A stretch of 64,000 nucleotides of DNA, taken from the NCBI RefSeq assembly GCF_003573695.1, contig NC_039361.1, forward strand, positions 133,456,777 through 133,520,776, in the 5' to 3' direction. The translations under genes were made by a program, and so were the position numbers. Shown here one piece after another: positions 1 to 12,531 of this stretch (the stretch's first letter is position 1; the number at the start of each line of letters is the position of its first letter). This DNA is from Papaver somniferum. Its lineage: Eukaryota; Streptophyta; Magnoliopsida; Ranunculales; Papaveraceae. The notes beneath the pieces are model-generated. The model did no database searches. It was not told the origin of the DNA and saw only the letters and a program-made list of their open reading frames with translations.

Positions 1-548
1 AATGGATTGACAACAACATTGATCCTAACAAAACCCAGATTGTATTCAGAGGGTATTCAGTTTCTCATTACAGGTATGAGAACTGTTAATCTCACTTTTA
101 ATTTCTAGTACATAAAGATTTCTTCTTAATATTGAAATGTGCACAAAGCCTAATCTCACTCTTTGAATGCATCAACATTTTTTGTTAATTTTGTAGAGGA
201 GGGAGATGGAACACGGGGGGGAAATGCAATAAGGAAACAGAGCCAATCATGAGTGACGAGACATACATAGAGAGATCACCTGCACAGGTGAATGTATTAG
301 AAAAGGCTCTTAGACGAATGAAGACACCTGTTTTATATCTGAATGTCAGTAAACTAACATATTACCGAGCCGATGCACACCCTTCAGTGTATGGAAAGAA
401 TTTTACGGCTCAAGAGAGGATTATAGCTCTTGATCATCAAGATTGTGTTCATTGGTGCTTGCCTGGTGTGCCTGATACATGGAATGAGTTGTTGTATGCT
501 TCTCTCTTGAAAGCTGGTAAAGGGTCTTTTGGCACACAATATTTCTAA
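1..548 (+). CDS. TBL-A: 3' end of a TRICHOME BIREFRINGENCE-LIKE gene (partial)
   Basis: Two exons are visible: 1-73 (enters from outside the window, donor GT at 74) and 197-548 (acceptor AG at 195-196), joined through a split Arg codon. The product reads [19 protein letters not shown], then [17 protein letters not shown], then the C-terminal PC-esterase block with the DxxH motif in [14 protein letters not shown] (Asp codon 441-443). TBL proteins are Golgi membrane enzymes that O-acetylate cell-wall polysaccharides such as xylan; Ser of an upstream GDS motif (outside this window) and the Asp/His of DxxH form the catalytic site. No stop or frameshift lies in the visible part, and the stop at 546-548 fits the end of the paralogue at 23405. 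Whether the whole gene is intact cannot be judged here. The polysaccharide substrate is not predictable from this fragment. Confidence 0.9.
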
Positions 549-603
549 GAACTATTTCACTGTTATTATTAACTAAAATCAAAATTGTAACACTCTACAA
601 CTA

Positions 604-914
604 CTCCCTCCGTTCTTTTTTAATAGGCTGGTTTCTATAAATAAATGTTTCAAAAAAATAGGCTGGTTTCTTAATTGGGAAACTCCAATGTTACTTTAAT
701 TTTTTGGGACCACTTTTCTCTTAACTTCTTTTGATGACAAGTGTCATGTGGACCATTTCGCTTTACTTCTTTTGCTGACAAGTGTCATGAGAACCATTTC
801 ACTTCACTTCTTTTACTGACAAGTGTCATGAGGACCACTTCCAATGATTAGTTCTCTTAATTTCCTTAAATTTCTCTAAAAACAAAACCAACCTATTAAA
901 AAAAACGGAGGGAG
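604..914. mobile_element. Stowaway-like MITE
   Basis: The element starts CTCCCTCCGTTC and ends with the inverse, ACGGAGGGAG, flanked by TA on both sides (602-603 and 915-916). This is the terminal signature of Tc1/mariner-type Stowaway MITEs. It is noncoding. Inside, a roughly 48-bp unit containing TGACAAGTGTCATG is repeated three times between about 728 and 840, and AATAGGCTGGTTTCT occurs twice near the left end. Confidence 0.8.
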
Positions 915-1019
915 TATTAGAAATGATAAGTAATTAGCGCTTGAAGGATATGCAACTTATCTTTTTGACCGAGATGCTGAATATACATACCGTGTAGTAT
1001 GTAAGCTATGTTGTGTGAT

Positions 1020-1300
1020 ATGCTAGGCGAGGCACCATGCACCTCGCTTTGCCTCGCCTAGAGCCTAGCTAGACGCACCTAAAGCGCCCAAGGAGACCAA
1101 AAGAAAAAAAAATCCAAGGTAGTGGCTCCCCGCCTTTTGCGCTTTGGACGCCTTACTAGTGAGGCTCCCACTTTCCGCCTAGAGCACCTATCGCCTTTAA
1201 AAACATACACCGTAAAGGCGCCTACTTTCCGTCTAAGGCGCCGATCGCCTTTAATAACATAGACTGTATAGCTAAGGCTAGAGAGATGCCACAAAGCTTC
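1020..1300. repeat. GC-rich repeat patch built on GCCTAG / GGCGCC words
   Basis: A sharply GC-richer island in AT-rich surroundings. It repeats short words such as GGCGAGGC, GCCTCGCCTAGAGC, AAGGCGCC and TATCGCCTTTAA in both orientations. A 71-codon frame on the - strand here only reflects the repeats. It resembles dispersed GCCTAGGCG-type repeats common in plant introns and intergenic DNA; the family is not identified. Confidence 0.45.
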
Positions 1301-1990
1301 ATCATTAGCTTATCTTGAAGCCAAAATTAGCAAAAAAAATAAATGTAACCTTAAGGGACAATTATCTTTTTTTTGTCGCTATTAGAGCATATATCAAGAG
1401 TGGTGCAGCTGCAAATATGAATAAAACTAGGGATGGGATTTGGGTTGGTTAGTGGGCTAGACTGCTCGGTCTAGTCAGATTCGAGCTAGAGGTATTTTGA
1501 CAGATTTTCCATCAAATTCGTGCAACCTCAGGTTTTTCGTTTTTCGGTTATAGGGGTATCATATTTTGGGCGTGGTCTTAGCTTACTTAATAATGATGAG
1601 TATTACAGTATTATAACTGAATTGAGGTCTATGAATTACTTTTCCGTCTATAAAATCTCATACCAAATTTATTTTAATCTACTGTGATAAATTAATTTTT
1701 TTAATAACTAGATTAAATTACTCCATTTGCTCTAAATTCCCAAATAATTTGATTGTTTACACTAATATAATTTATTTTTCATATTTATTTAGTATAATTA
1801 AGATTTTCTTTTAGATTTGATTTGAAGATAGTGCTTGAAATTATTATAAATAAATGATGATGACAATTATAAGAATAGTTTTATACTCCTTTTATTCCAT
1901 TTTAGACGAAAGTTTGGAATTTTTATTAGCTCCATAATATTCGAGGGTTTTTATATTTTTCCGTAGAACTTCGTACAACACTCTTACATA
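1301..1990. other. Intergenic, AT-rich, no gene seen
   Basis: No open frame of note, no RNA gene and no terminal repeats were recognised between the GC-rich patch and the second MITE. Confidence 0.6.
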
Positions 1991-2357
1991 CTCCCTCTAT
2001 CCCACATTAGTTGAGCTAATTGGTTTTAGATTTTGTCCCACAAATAGATGAGCTATTTCACTAATTAAGGGAATATTTCTAAAACTACCCTTTTAATTGA
2101 TTATTGTTTCTATAAGAAATGTGTATAATTTGATTGCCATGTTTATATTCATTACGTAGGTGTTTTAAAATGTTTTTCAACCGTATAAAGTGTACGAAAA
2201 ACCGTGGTATAGTTTAAGAGATAAATCATTTCGAAGTTTTACAAGTGATTATGCATAAGGGCATACTTGTAAAAAATACTTAAACATATTCCCCTTCTTC
2301 CTTGCCTTAATAATTGTGCAAACTACAAATGGCTCAACTAATTTGGGACGGAGGGAA
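1991..2357. mobile_element. Second Stowaway-like MITE
   Basis: Starts CTCCCTCTATCCCACATTAG and ends CTAATTTGGGACGGAGGGAA, with TA at 1989-1990 and 2358-2359. The terminal inverted repeats extend inward through sequences reading TTAGTTGAGC and GCTCAACTAA. It is noncoding and distinct from the MITE at 604-914, although both use the CTCCCTC terminus. Confidence 0.75.
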
Positions 2358-3130
2358 TATTATCTTGGATCTATAAGTTTTTATTTTGGATGTAGTAATA
2401 ACTGTTAGAGCATTGCTCGGTTGAACCCACCAAGCGCTGGTATATCAAGTTTGGTTGTCATATTTTAGTGAATCAAAACTCATGTTAAGAATCGCTTGAT
2501 TATGTACTAGAGTCAACTTCTTATAGGTTAGCTTGAAAGTATTAGGATATGAGACATTACAAGTATTGCGAAGTCTTGAAGATGTGAAGAAGCAAGGAGC
2601 TACAACGACAAAAATCATCCTTCCACTTGAGTTTAGTGATATGTGACTTGAACCGTTTCATTCCCTAAAGTATCTCTCAAGTCGTGCATATTGAAAACAT
2701 AACTGCGAAGCATATTTTAACTCTAGATAGATATAGTATTAAGGATTACAATACGAGGTTTATTGCTTAACCATTAAACTTTGTAGATAAGACATCGCCA
2801 TAATCATTTGAATGTTGTTGTGATTATGTATGGGTATGAGGTGAGGATTTCATCTTAGGGAACAATGTTTACATGTGTTCTAAGGAAGTAAGTTCATAAA
2901 CTTGGTTGTGGACCGAAAAGGAAATTTCCAGGTGTTATTGGTTTTGTTATTCATTGCATATCTTATGAACAGCCAGTATGTCTGATAGAGTATAACCGCT
3001 CACAACTTGTTGTGTTCTTGGTAGAACTATTCACAAAGGCCTGACTTATGTATTGGTATAACTTTTATTAGTAAAACCGATCTTAGGTAATCACCTGTGG
3101 TATGATCGTATTTTGTATGTCTGGCCAATT

Positions 3131-3340
3131 AAAAAGAAAGGGGAACCGATCCTTGTAAGGGGTTCAGTACATCAAAGGGAACCGATCCTTGTATAGGGTG
3201 CAGCAAGGTTTATAGCAGAAAGGGGAACCGATCCTATGGACATGTGCAACACGGTTTTAGGCAAAGGGGAACCGATCCTATGGACATGTGCAACACATAC
3301 AAGTTAGATACCATATATATGTGGGGAGCCGGTCCTAGTA
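3131..3340 (+). repeat. LTR subrepeats with GGGGAACCGATCC core
   Basis: Five imperfect tandem units of about 40-55 bp, each opening with GGGGAACCGATCC (the last degenerate, GGGGAGCCGGTCC). The same array recurs at about 9250-9460 in the 3' LTR. A related but shorter-period array, reading GGATCGGTTA in inverse orientation, lies at 52196-52440 in the inverted LTR. Confidence 0.75.
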
Positions 3341-3891
3341 CCTAGTCAACCGAATTTTTGAAAAGCTAGTGTGACTATGCACAATACTCACATGGAGGTA
3401 GAACCGAAACTTGTTTTGGTAGAACCGTTAAACCCATGATTGTGATTGAATGTTGGTTTGATCAATCACATAGTTCATGAAAGTCAGATGAACCAATTCT
3501 AAACTTGTTTGGAAGTGTGGCAAATCGGTTTCAAGGTTGTAAGTGTGAAAGAGAACTAACAAAGTTAAGATGTCGACAAACTTTGAACTCGTGCTGTGAA
3601 TGTTTATTTCTTTAATTGTTCAAAGATATTCCTTAACGGCTAAGGGAAGAGAATCCCAGGATCGAAACATAAGTAAGTTAAGAATCTTTTAATTAAGGTT
3701 ATTAATTTCATTCTGTAGGGAAATTACAGAATTAGTAATGTGTATTTACTAATTAGGTTTTCCGAGAGATTTAGATCATTATTTTTGGACAAAGCATTTC
3801 CAGGAATTATGAAAACCGAATCTGTGCTTTAATAAATATCTTGAGAATATTTTCGGTTTTGGAAATTCCTTGGTGTCCAAACTTCCTTGTC

Positions 3892-3899
3892 TATAAATA
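3892..3899 (+). promoter_or_regulatory. TATA box of copia family 1 LTR promoter
   Basis: TATAAATA in the middle of the 5' LTR, conserved in the 3' LTR at 10010-10017. The position fits a U3/R boundary about 1.5 kb into the LTR. Promoter activity is inferred. Confidence 0.55.
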
Positions 3900-5020
3900 C
3901 TCGAAGTTTGCCTTTCTAGCAAACTAATCCTCCGTAACAACAGATTTACTCTTTTGTTGTTGTTACTGGTGTAGCCGCCGGTTCGTTGAGGAGAGTAACC
4001 TAATTAGGCGAAATCTCTTACGACCGCTCAGTTTAAAGTCTTCTTTGGGATTAAGAAGCTCTAGCGTGTACCGTTGGTGGGAAACTAGATAATTGCGGTT
4101 ATCTTTTGTTTTCGATTGATTTGACTGACTAACGGTTGTTGAAATCTGATTGCACCTAGTTTGTTTATTCTTGAGAATCTTCTCTTCTGATATAAGATTC
4201 ACTCAAACTAGTTCAGAGTTTCGAAAGGGATCTTTAAACTTTTGTTAGTTCTAAATACGATCTTCTGATAATCCATTGTTAACAGACTCCGTTCTGTGCG
4301 TGATTGATCACAAAAGATTCAAGTGATTGTGTGCAGGTTTTGATTGAAGATTTAAGAAGATTTGAAAACAATGAAGATATTGAATATCTGACTTGCGTTT
4401 TATAATATTTGGTGTGCACAATACTTATTTCGTTCAAAGAGGATCCAATTAATAATCGATTTATCCTTGTGGTAGATTGGATTGATTAATCGAATAGATC
4501 GACATCAACACGATTCTTCGGATTAAAGGTGTTGTTGGCTTAATCTGAAAGGATTACCTTTGGGTGATTGAATATAAGATAGATCTAAAGGCCTGACGAA
4601 GGAGTTTATGTTGAGATAAACGGAAGAGACTTTGTCCGACTCATATCACTTGGTTGAATAGAGTTGATACAAACAGATTTGTTGTTCCTTTACTGTGTGG
4701 AATATGAACCAAAAGAATTGTTCCAAGTACGTGACTTATTTATAAGTTGGAGGCATGGGAATACATAAGGAACTAGGTGAACTATAGGGTTAGTTACTTG
4801 GTCTCAACTATACGAAGTTAGTGTAATTTTGTGTAGCGGATTAATCCTTAGAGTATTCAATTTTGGACTAGGTCCCGGGGTTTTTCTGCATTTTCGGTTT
4901 CCTCGTTAACAAAATCTTGATGTGTCATTTACTTTTATATTCTGCATTATAATTGTTTTATTATAATTAAAGTAAATTACACAAACGTTAATTCCTATTT
5001 ACTTGATAAGCAATCCTATT

Positions 5021-6181
5021 ATTCATGCTGTAAGTCGTATTATTCATGCACTTGCAAAGCAGAATTCAGATGGTTTGAATGTTATTATTCATGTTGTAAG
5101 TCGTGATTCACAACATCATGTGTCAACATGTCAGACTTCGAAAGAAGCTTGGGATAATTTTCAGATCGTATTCGAAGGAAATTCTTCAGAGAAAGAAGCT
5201 AGACTTCAAACCCTCACTTCCGAGTGGGGAAACCTTCGAGTGAATGACAACGACACTTTTGAGGAGTTTCACATTAAACTCTCTGAGCTAATTAACGTTT
5301 CTTTCTCGTTAGGAAAGACTATTTCTGAAAAAGATATAGTATGCAGGATTCTCAGATCGTTGTCATCAAGATACGATTCTAAGAAACATGCAATCATAGA
5401 AGCAAACGTTGTTTCAACTCTCACACGAATCACACTTGTTGGTAAGTCAAAGATCTTTGATCATGAATCACAGTCTATTCAAACCAAAGGAATTGCTTTT
5501 AAAGCAAAATTTCCAAAAGCTCAAATGGAAAGGAATAGACAGATGGATGATTCAAATGAACAGATTGCAGAAAATTCTAATGATGAATTTGAACAATCAT
5601 TGTCATTAATTACTAGACAGTTTCGAGATCTCTTGAAGAAAAGAAACAAGAGATTTGTTAAGGATACTTATCGATCTTCTCGACCGCATGATCGAGTTCC
5701 TGTCAAAAAGGATTAGGAAGAAGATGATGAATATCAGCCGCAGTGCTTCAAGTGTAAATGGTTTGGTCATATTTCTAAAGACTTTCCCAATCTTAATAAA
5801 TACACTGGAAGCAAGGCATTGGTTGTAACTCTAGACGAGTCCTCCGATTCATATGATTCTGAAGAAGAGGAAACAGCTGATGTTACATTAGTTGTCAATC
5901 TTATTCCTTCCTCCTCCATTAGTGATTTACCCATTTTAAAAATGGACATGTCTTCCAATATTATTAAATCATCTAATGGTAAAGGGAGAAATAAGACAAG
6001 ATGCAAAAACTTTCTTAAAAACAGAATTGCTAAAAGTTGTGTTTGCAATTTCAGTATATCCCAAGATACTTCGTTGGTTCAAGGTAACAAAAAGAGATCT
6101 TTTCATACTATACTAGATCAAGAACACTCTGGTTTTTCAAAATTCCATAATGAGAGAAAATCTCATACTAATGCCACTTGA
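5021..6181 (+). pseudogene. gag: copia gag (UBN2-type), N-terminus lost, one in-frame stop
   Basis: The reading frame continuous with 5003-5716 carries the UBN2/gag core: STCQTSKEAWDNF, FEGNSSEKEARLQTLTSEW, DTFEEFHIKLSELIN, then IVCRILRSLSSRYDSKKHAI. This pattern is typical of SIRE-type copia gag, whose product packages element RNA. A TAG at 5714-5716 interrupts, but the same frame goes on through a degenerate CCHC zinc knuckle, CFKCKWFGHISKDFPN (last Cys replaced by Phe), and an acidic stretch DESSDSYDSEEEE to a stop near 6181. The start is lost in the LTR/gag deletion: ISNPIIHAVSR partly repeats the later VIIHVVSR. No protease motif follows. The loss of the last knuckle Cys and the stop make function unlikely. 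Confidence 0.8.
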
Positions 6182-8491
6182 TCGGTATTAGAATTCTTTC
6201 TTCATCTCGTGTGCCAAATTTTGAGTGAGGAAGAAGAAAATTCAAGGCACTTTTGTGTAGATTATGGAAATAATATCTAGTATTTGAAGATATTTGATAT
6301 ATTCGTATTTTAGGAATATTATATTTTCGGTAGTATGAAAAATATAAAAAGATTCTTCTCTCATTTTGATCATTCCTTGTCCGAACTGTGGGTCTGGATC
6401 AAATGGTTTCTCTGGAGATGATGCTGGATCAGAAAGATCATCCTAAAACTAAGTCCGGATTATCTCTTGATATTAAGGGTAAAATCAGAAAGGGAGATTG
6501 TCTTAGCAAGAAGGAAATAGAGAATACTCTGAAGAAAGATCAGTGTATTGAGGTATTGACACATTTTTGTGTTCAATCAAAGACAGAATTACATGCTCTT
6601 GCAGAATCATTCACGAAAATATCTCATCTGCAAGAGATTCTGGTCAAGCAAAAAGGTTTTCTACTTGAATAAATTCAAAAGATGAAAAGTAGTAATCTAG
6701 CTTCATTCAGTTCTGACATGAAGGACTAGGTTGCAAGGAAAAATGGACATCAATTTTTGATTTATTTCATTGATTGTATTGGTCTATTATGAATAAAATT
6801 ATTATGAATAAAATTATTTGATTAGTAATTTTTCTTGTGATAGTTTTCGGTTTACATAACATGTGCTTAATTGCTTTTATCTTATTGCTATGTATGTTTA
6901 TGGGATGTTTGATTTCGGTTTTACTACCTTAATATTCGATCTCATATATTGTAACCCTTATGGTTTGGGTGACTTTTTGATTTAGCGGGATTAAGTTCTA
7001 GCCCTAGTAGGTAGGTTTTATCAAAGGATCATTAGGGGTTCTGGTAGAAATAATATGTGAAAAAGTCACAATATGTTGAATCGATTTTGGTTTAACATAA
7101 AAGCATATGTGTTTCGACGATTTTCAAATTTTGCTTGCAATTTTTAAAACCGGTTTTCAACCTTTCTCTGGTAAAGGTTGAGGTGTGTTGTTATTCTTTT
7201 GTTTATGCATAAGGATAACAACGTGGTGATATTTCGATATGAATTCTCCCTGGACGAAGATGATATCATATTGGAGAAGTGGATGCGAAATTTGAGGTAA
7301 CAATCTTGTTAGTTAATTGTTTTCCTGTTTAAGAAAAGCCTGAGTTTATATTATATATATTTGTTGCTTTTGCTTAACAAAATTTTGGCTCAATTGATAT
7401 TTATTCCATGATGTGTGTGTGGATGTGTGTTCCAATTGGTTCCGTTTAAGAAAAACTATTGTTATCTTGCTTTTGTATGGTATCAATTGTTTAGGCTTAC
7501 AAAATTACGGTGCAATTGCGGTGCTTTTAATGTCTATGTTGTTTCAATTGCTTCCGGTTGAGGTGAATAATTATGCAAGTCGATTTATTTTGGTATGTAT
7601 GAATTATTTATGGCTTCACGAAATAATTTGTGTACGGGATGAGTTATTTAGTCCAATTCGATTCCGGATAAGAAACTAAGTTAATTCTGATCTTAGTTTG
7701 TCTTATCAAAGTGAGGTTTCGGTTATTCAAGTCTAATCGAATGCCTAAACAAGGAATGCTAGTTAACTAACCTAGTACTTGTCTTGTTTAAAATTGAAAG
7801 GTCTAAGTTTATGATAATTAGAACCTGATGAGAAAAATGGAGTTTATCTTTATTTTGGTCTTATCGAATTAAGCGGTTGTTTTTGAACAATGAGTTTAGC
7901 AAAGGGACTAATGTGCTTAGTTGTTTTTGGTTTGCTAAACTAAATTGGAAAAATTATTTCGGACAATTGTTTCCTTGGTGACATATCAAAATAAGACTAG
8001 CTGTAGTTTCGGTTTGATATTGGTTATCATAACGCGATGTGTGGAACCATCGTGCCTAACTCTACAGGTTTGCAAGTTTATTCTGAGATTTGTAAGATTC
8101 TTTTCGTGTTGTCCTTTATTCTTTCGTTTCTTTGTCATTTTTGTGACAAAAAGGGGGATAAATATATGGAGTAAACAGGTGATGCTGGCATTGATTTTAT
8201 ATTGATTGGCATCGCTAGGGAAAATAACATCGGTACTTGAATGTTTTATCTAATGAAAGAGTGAAAGCACAGACTAAGGGGAGGTAACATGTCATATAAA
8301 TTGGTATAACAAAGACGTGTGGATTGAATATCTACCTATATTCCTTAGGGGGAGTATTATCTTTGTTATTATAATGTCAACGGCGGCATTTTCAAGGATT
8401 GAATGTAACCAGTTTTACAGTGTTGTTGAATCGGGAATCAAACGGATTGTAATGAATTCTTGTAATTAGTTTATCCATATGATGTAAGAGT
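6182..8491 (+). other. Internal region of the copia element without pol
   Basis: About 2.3 kb between gag and the 3' polypurine tract. No copia protease, integrase, RT or RNase H motif was found in any frame. A 94-codon frame at 6388-6672 (lysine-rich, with KKDQCIEVLTHFCVQSKTEL) continues gag-like composition but is not recognised. Purine tracts followed by short AT-rich stretches recur toward the end (8148-8160, 8274-8288, 8345-8355). Confidence 0.6.
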
Positions 8492-8521
8492 TTTGTCACT
8501 AAAATTGACAAAGGGGGAGAT
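8492..8521 (+). promoter_or_regulatory. Polypurine tract with preceding hairpin, copia family 1
   Basis: TTTTGTCACTAAAATTGACA followed by AAGGGGGAGAT sits directly before the 3' LTR. The TTTGTCA and TGACAAA arms can pair. The purine run is the expected primer site for plus-strand DNA synthesis. The same arrangement occurs at 48098-48126 in another copia family, and a variant occurs at 8131-8160. Confidence 0.7.
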
Positions 8522-10009
8522 TGTTAGAGCATTGTTCGGTTGAATCCACCAAGCGTTGGTATGTCAAGTTTGGTTGTCATATTTTAGTGAATCAAAACTC
8601 ATGTTAAGAGTCGCTTGATTATAAACTAGAGTCAACATCGTATAGGTTAGCTTGAAAGTATTAGGATATGAGACATTACAAGTATTGCGAAGTCTTGAAG
8701 ATGTGAAGAAGCAAGGATCTACAACGAAAACAATCATCCTTCTACTTGAGGTTAGTGATATTTGACATGAACCGTTTCATTCCCTAACGTATCTTTCAAG
8801 TCGTGCATCTTGAAAACATAACTGCGAAGCATATTTGAACTCTAAATAAACATAATATTAAGGAATACAATACGAGGTTTATTGCTTGACCATTAAACTT
8901 TGTAGATAAGACATCGCAATAATCATTCAAATTCTATTGTGATTATGTATGGGTATGAGGTAAGGATTTCATCCTAGGGAACAATGTTTACATGTGTTCT
9001 AAGGAAGTAAGTTCATAAACTTTTTTGTGGATCGAAAAGGAAATTTCCAGGTTTTATTGGTTTTGTTATTCATTGCATATCTTATGAACAACCAATATGT
9101 GTGATAGAGTATAACCGCTCATAACTTGTTGTGTTCTTGGTAGAACTATTCACAAAGGCCTGACTTATATATTGGTGTAACTTTTATTAGTAAAACCGAT
9201 CTTAAGTAATCACATGTAGTATGATCGGATTTTGAATGTCTGACCAATTAAAAAAAAAGGGGAACCGATCCTTGTAAGGGGTGCAGTACATCAAAGGGAA
9301 CCGATCCTTGTATGGGGTGCAAAAAAGTTTATAGCAGAAAGGGGAACCGATCCTATGGACATGTGCAACACGTTTTTAGGCAAAGGGTAACCGATCCTAT
9401 GGAAATGTGCAACACATACAAGTTAGATACCATATATATGTGGGGAACCGATCCTAGTACCTAGTCAACCGAATTTTTGGAAAGCTAGGGTGACTATGCA
9501 CAATACTCACATGGAGGTAGAACCGAAACTTGTTTTGGTAGAAACGTTAAACCCATGATTTTGATTGAATGTTGGTTTGATTAATCACATAGTTCATGAA
9601 AGTCAGATGAACCAATTATAAACTTGTTTGGAAGTGTGGTGAATCGGTTTTAGGGTTGTAAGTGTGAAAGAGAACTTACAAAGTTAAGATGTCGACAAAC
9701 TTTGAACACGTGTTGTGAATGTTTATTTCTTTAATTGTTCAAAGATATTCCTTAGGCTAAGGGAAGAGAATCCCAGGATCGAAATATAAGTAAGTTAAAA
9801 ATCTTTTAATTAAGGTTATTAATTTCATTTTATAGGGAAATTACAAAATTAGTAATGTGCATTTACTAATTAGATTTTCCGAGAGATTTCGATCATTATT
9901 TTTTGGACAGAGCATTTCCAGGAATTATGAAAACCGAATCTGTTCTTTAATGAATATCTTTAGAATATTTTCGGTTTTGGAAATTCCTTGGTGTCCAAAC
10001 TTCCTTGTC

Positions 10010-10017
10010 TATAAATA
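10010..10017 (+). promoter_or_regulatory. TATA box in copia family 1 3' LTR
   Basis: TATAAATA at the position equivalent to 3892-3899 in the 5' LTR. Confidence 0.5.
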
Positions 10018-10904
10018 CTCGAAGTTTGCCTTTCTAGCAACTTAATCCTTCGTAACAACAGATTTACTCTTTCGTTGTTGTTACTGGTGTAGCCACCTAT
10101 TAGGAGAGGAGAGCAACCTAATTAGGAGAAATCTTTTACGACCGCTCAGTTTAAAGTACTCTTTGGGATTGAGAAGCTCTAGCGTGTACTGTTGGTGGGA
10201 AACTAAATAATTGCGGTTTATCTTTTGTTTTCGATTGATTTGATTGACTAACGGTGGTTGAAATCTGATTGCACCTAGTTTGTTTATTCTTGAGAATATT
10301 CTCTTTGATATAAGATTCACTCAAACTAGTTCAGAGTTTCGACAGGGATCTTTAGAATATTGTTAGTTCTAAAGACGATCTTGTGATAATCCATTGTTAA
10401 TGGACTCCTATCTGTGCGTGATTGATCACAAGAGATTCAATTGATTGTATGCAGTTTTTTATTGATGATTTAAGAAGGTTTGAAGAAAAATAAGATATTG
10501 AAGATCTGACTTGAGTTTTATAATCTTTGTTGTGCACAATACTTGTTTCGGTAAAAGAGGATCCAATTAATAATCGGTTTATTCTTGTGGTAGATCGGAT
10601 TGATTAATTGAGTAGATCGGCATCAAGACGATTCTTCGGATTAAAGGTGTTGTTGGCTTAATCTTAAACGATTACCTTTGGGTGATTGAATATAAGATAT
10701 ATTTAAGGACCTGACGAAGGAGTTTATGTTGAGATAAACGGAAGAGACTTTGTCCGACTCATATCACTTGGTTGAATAGATTTGATACCAAGAAGATTTG
10801 TTGTTCTGTTACTGTTTGGAATACGAACCAAAGGAATTGTTCCAAGTACATGACTTATTTATAAGTTGGAGGCGTGGGAATACAGAAGGAACTAGGTGAA
10901 CTAT

Positions 10905-12531
10905 TGATAGACGCATTTATGTGTCTAATATGTCTCAATTGTATGTATTGTTAGTGCTCGATTTTGTATTTATTTTGTTATTTTATGTCTTTGTAGGTAT
11001 TTATAGATAAATAAGCTCTTGCAGCAAAATTGGCTCGAAAAGTGGTGTTTTACACCCCAGGATAAATTACTAAAGGCACCCCAGAAATGCACCGGAAGCA
11101 CCCCAAAAATGTGCCGGAGAAACCCCAGAAAAATTACTATGTACGCCCAAAAATTACTATTTGCACCCTGTAAGGCAAGTGCTAAAGAGAAACCCATACA
11201 GGATTAGGGGGAGGTCATCTTCTTCTCAAATTCAAAACCAATTTTGGCGGCAAAACATTTCACTTCACTGGAAGAATTTCGATCGAATGTTTGGAGGAGT
11301 TTTTGTGTGATTCAATCGCTGAAACTTCATGGGTAGTTGTGATATGTCCTAACAGAGCTAGTATGGGTGTTTGTTTCGATCAAATTTGGCTGGATAACTT
11401 GATTTAATACAAACAGGGAGTTGGACGAAAAACATGAGCTTGCATGAGTTGTGAGGAATTTAAACGTGTATTGCACGTGCTTGGAAGAGTTGATCGATAT
11501 TCTGGAGCGTGAAGAAGGTATAGAACGAAAGAAATACAGCTGCATACGCGTAGGAAAACGATTTTTGGAAACAATTTATTTTCGAGAATGAAAGAAATAA
11601 TGGGATTAAATAAAGAGATTTTGGGAGATTCAATGTCGCAATGATGTATAAATAGGTTCCTAGGAACACATAGAAGGATTGGGGAGAGTTTGGGGTCGAG
11701 AGGAGAGCTCAGGAAGCGTGAATCAAGAGTTTTCAGAACTCTGTTGCTGCTGCTCGTGAAGAACAGGGAAACAACGACAGTTTCTTCATCCGTCGTAACG
11801 GTTTCTTCAAATGCTTGTCACAGTTTCTTCAACTGGTTTGCAACATTTATCTTCATTGTAACAGTTTCTTCATCCTCTTATGCAACATTTATCTTCATAT
11901 TTGTAACGGCTATCTTCATCATAACAGTTGAGAGTTGAAACAGTCGGTCTGCAATGTGCACGTGCTGTTGCAGATTTCCTGTTTCACTATTTTCTCTTCT
12001 TGTAAACACTTTTGGAGCCATGAATACATATTTTGAGTGTGTTTCCAACAGGATGAGCTAAACCCAATCTTCCGGGGAGATGGAGGAAGCCATTCTTCCA
12101 AAATTTATGTGGTAAAATTTATTTGAATTTATTTATGCAATTCTTTTATGATTATTTGCACCGAATGAAAATTGAGTAATGATTTATATTAATTAGTTGT
12201 GTTTTCTCTTGATGAAGTATGCTTAGTTTAGGGCTTTTGATACTTCATTCTTGCGATTAACAATTGATGTTTTGAAAATCTAATTTAGGCAATGATTAGA
12301 ATCACAATTTCTTATGGTTGGAGTTATATTGTCTAGAATTGCATGATAAAAATTAACATTAAATTACATGAATTTTGGTGAATGGTGAAATCCTGAACCC
12401 CGATCTCTCTAATATAATCAGTTTTAATTTGCCTTATTTTCTTTAGTTTTAAAATTTAAATCTAAAAGCACAACCTTCACAAGTCTTGAACGAACTCTGT
12501 TTATTACTACAACAACTTTGAAAATACATCA
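10905..12531 (+). mobile_element. Ty3/gypsy solo LTR nested in the copia 3' LTR
   Basis: A 1627-bp TG...CA segment starting TGATAGACGCATTTATG and ending AAAATACATCA. It is flanked by perfect 5-bp duplications ACTAT at 10900-10904 and 12532-12536, and the copia LTR resumes exactly there when compared with the 5' copy. There is no internal domain, so it is a solo LTR left by LTR-LTR recombination. Both the TGATAG start and the general style match Athila/Tat gypsy LTRs. A TATAAATA lies at 11647-11654. Confidence 0.9.

Larger units (their letters stand above)
2403..5020 (+). repeat. 5' LTR of copia family 1 (3' end deleted)
   Basis: Matches 8522-12763 of the downstream LTR once the nested insertion there is removed. 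It starts TGTTAGAGCATTGCTCGG. Homology stops at AAGCAATCCTATT (5020), after which gag sequence follows directly, whereas the 3' LTR continues another 208 bp to TTTTCA. The conserved stretch GGACTAGGTCCCGGG followed by TTTCCTCGTTAACAAAATC near 4868-4920 is shared with the other copia LTR families in this window. Confidence 0.85.
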
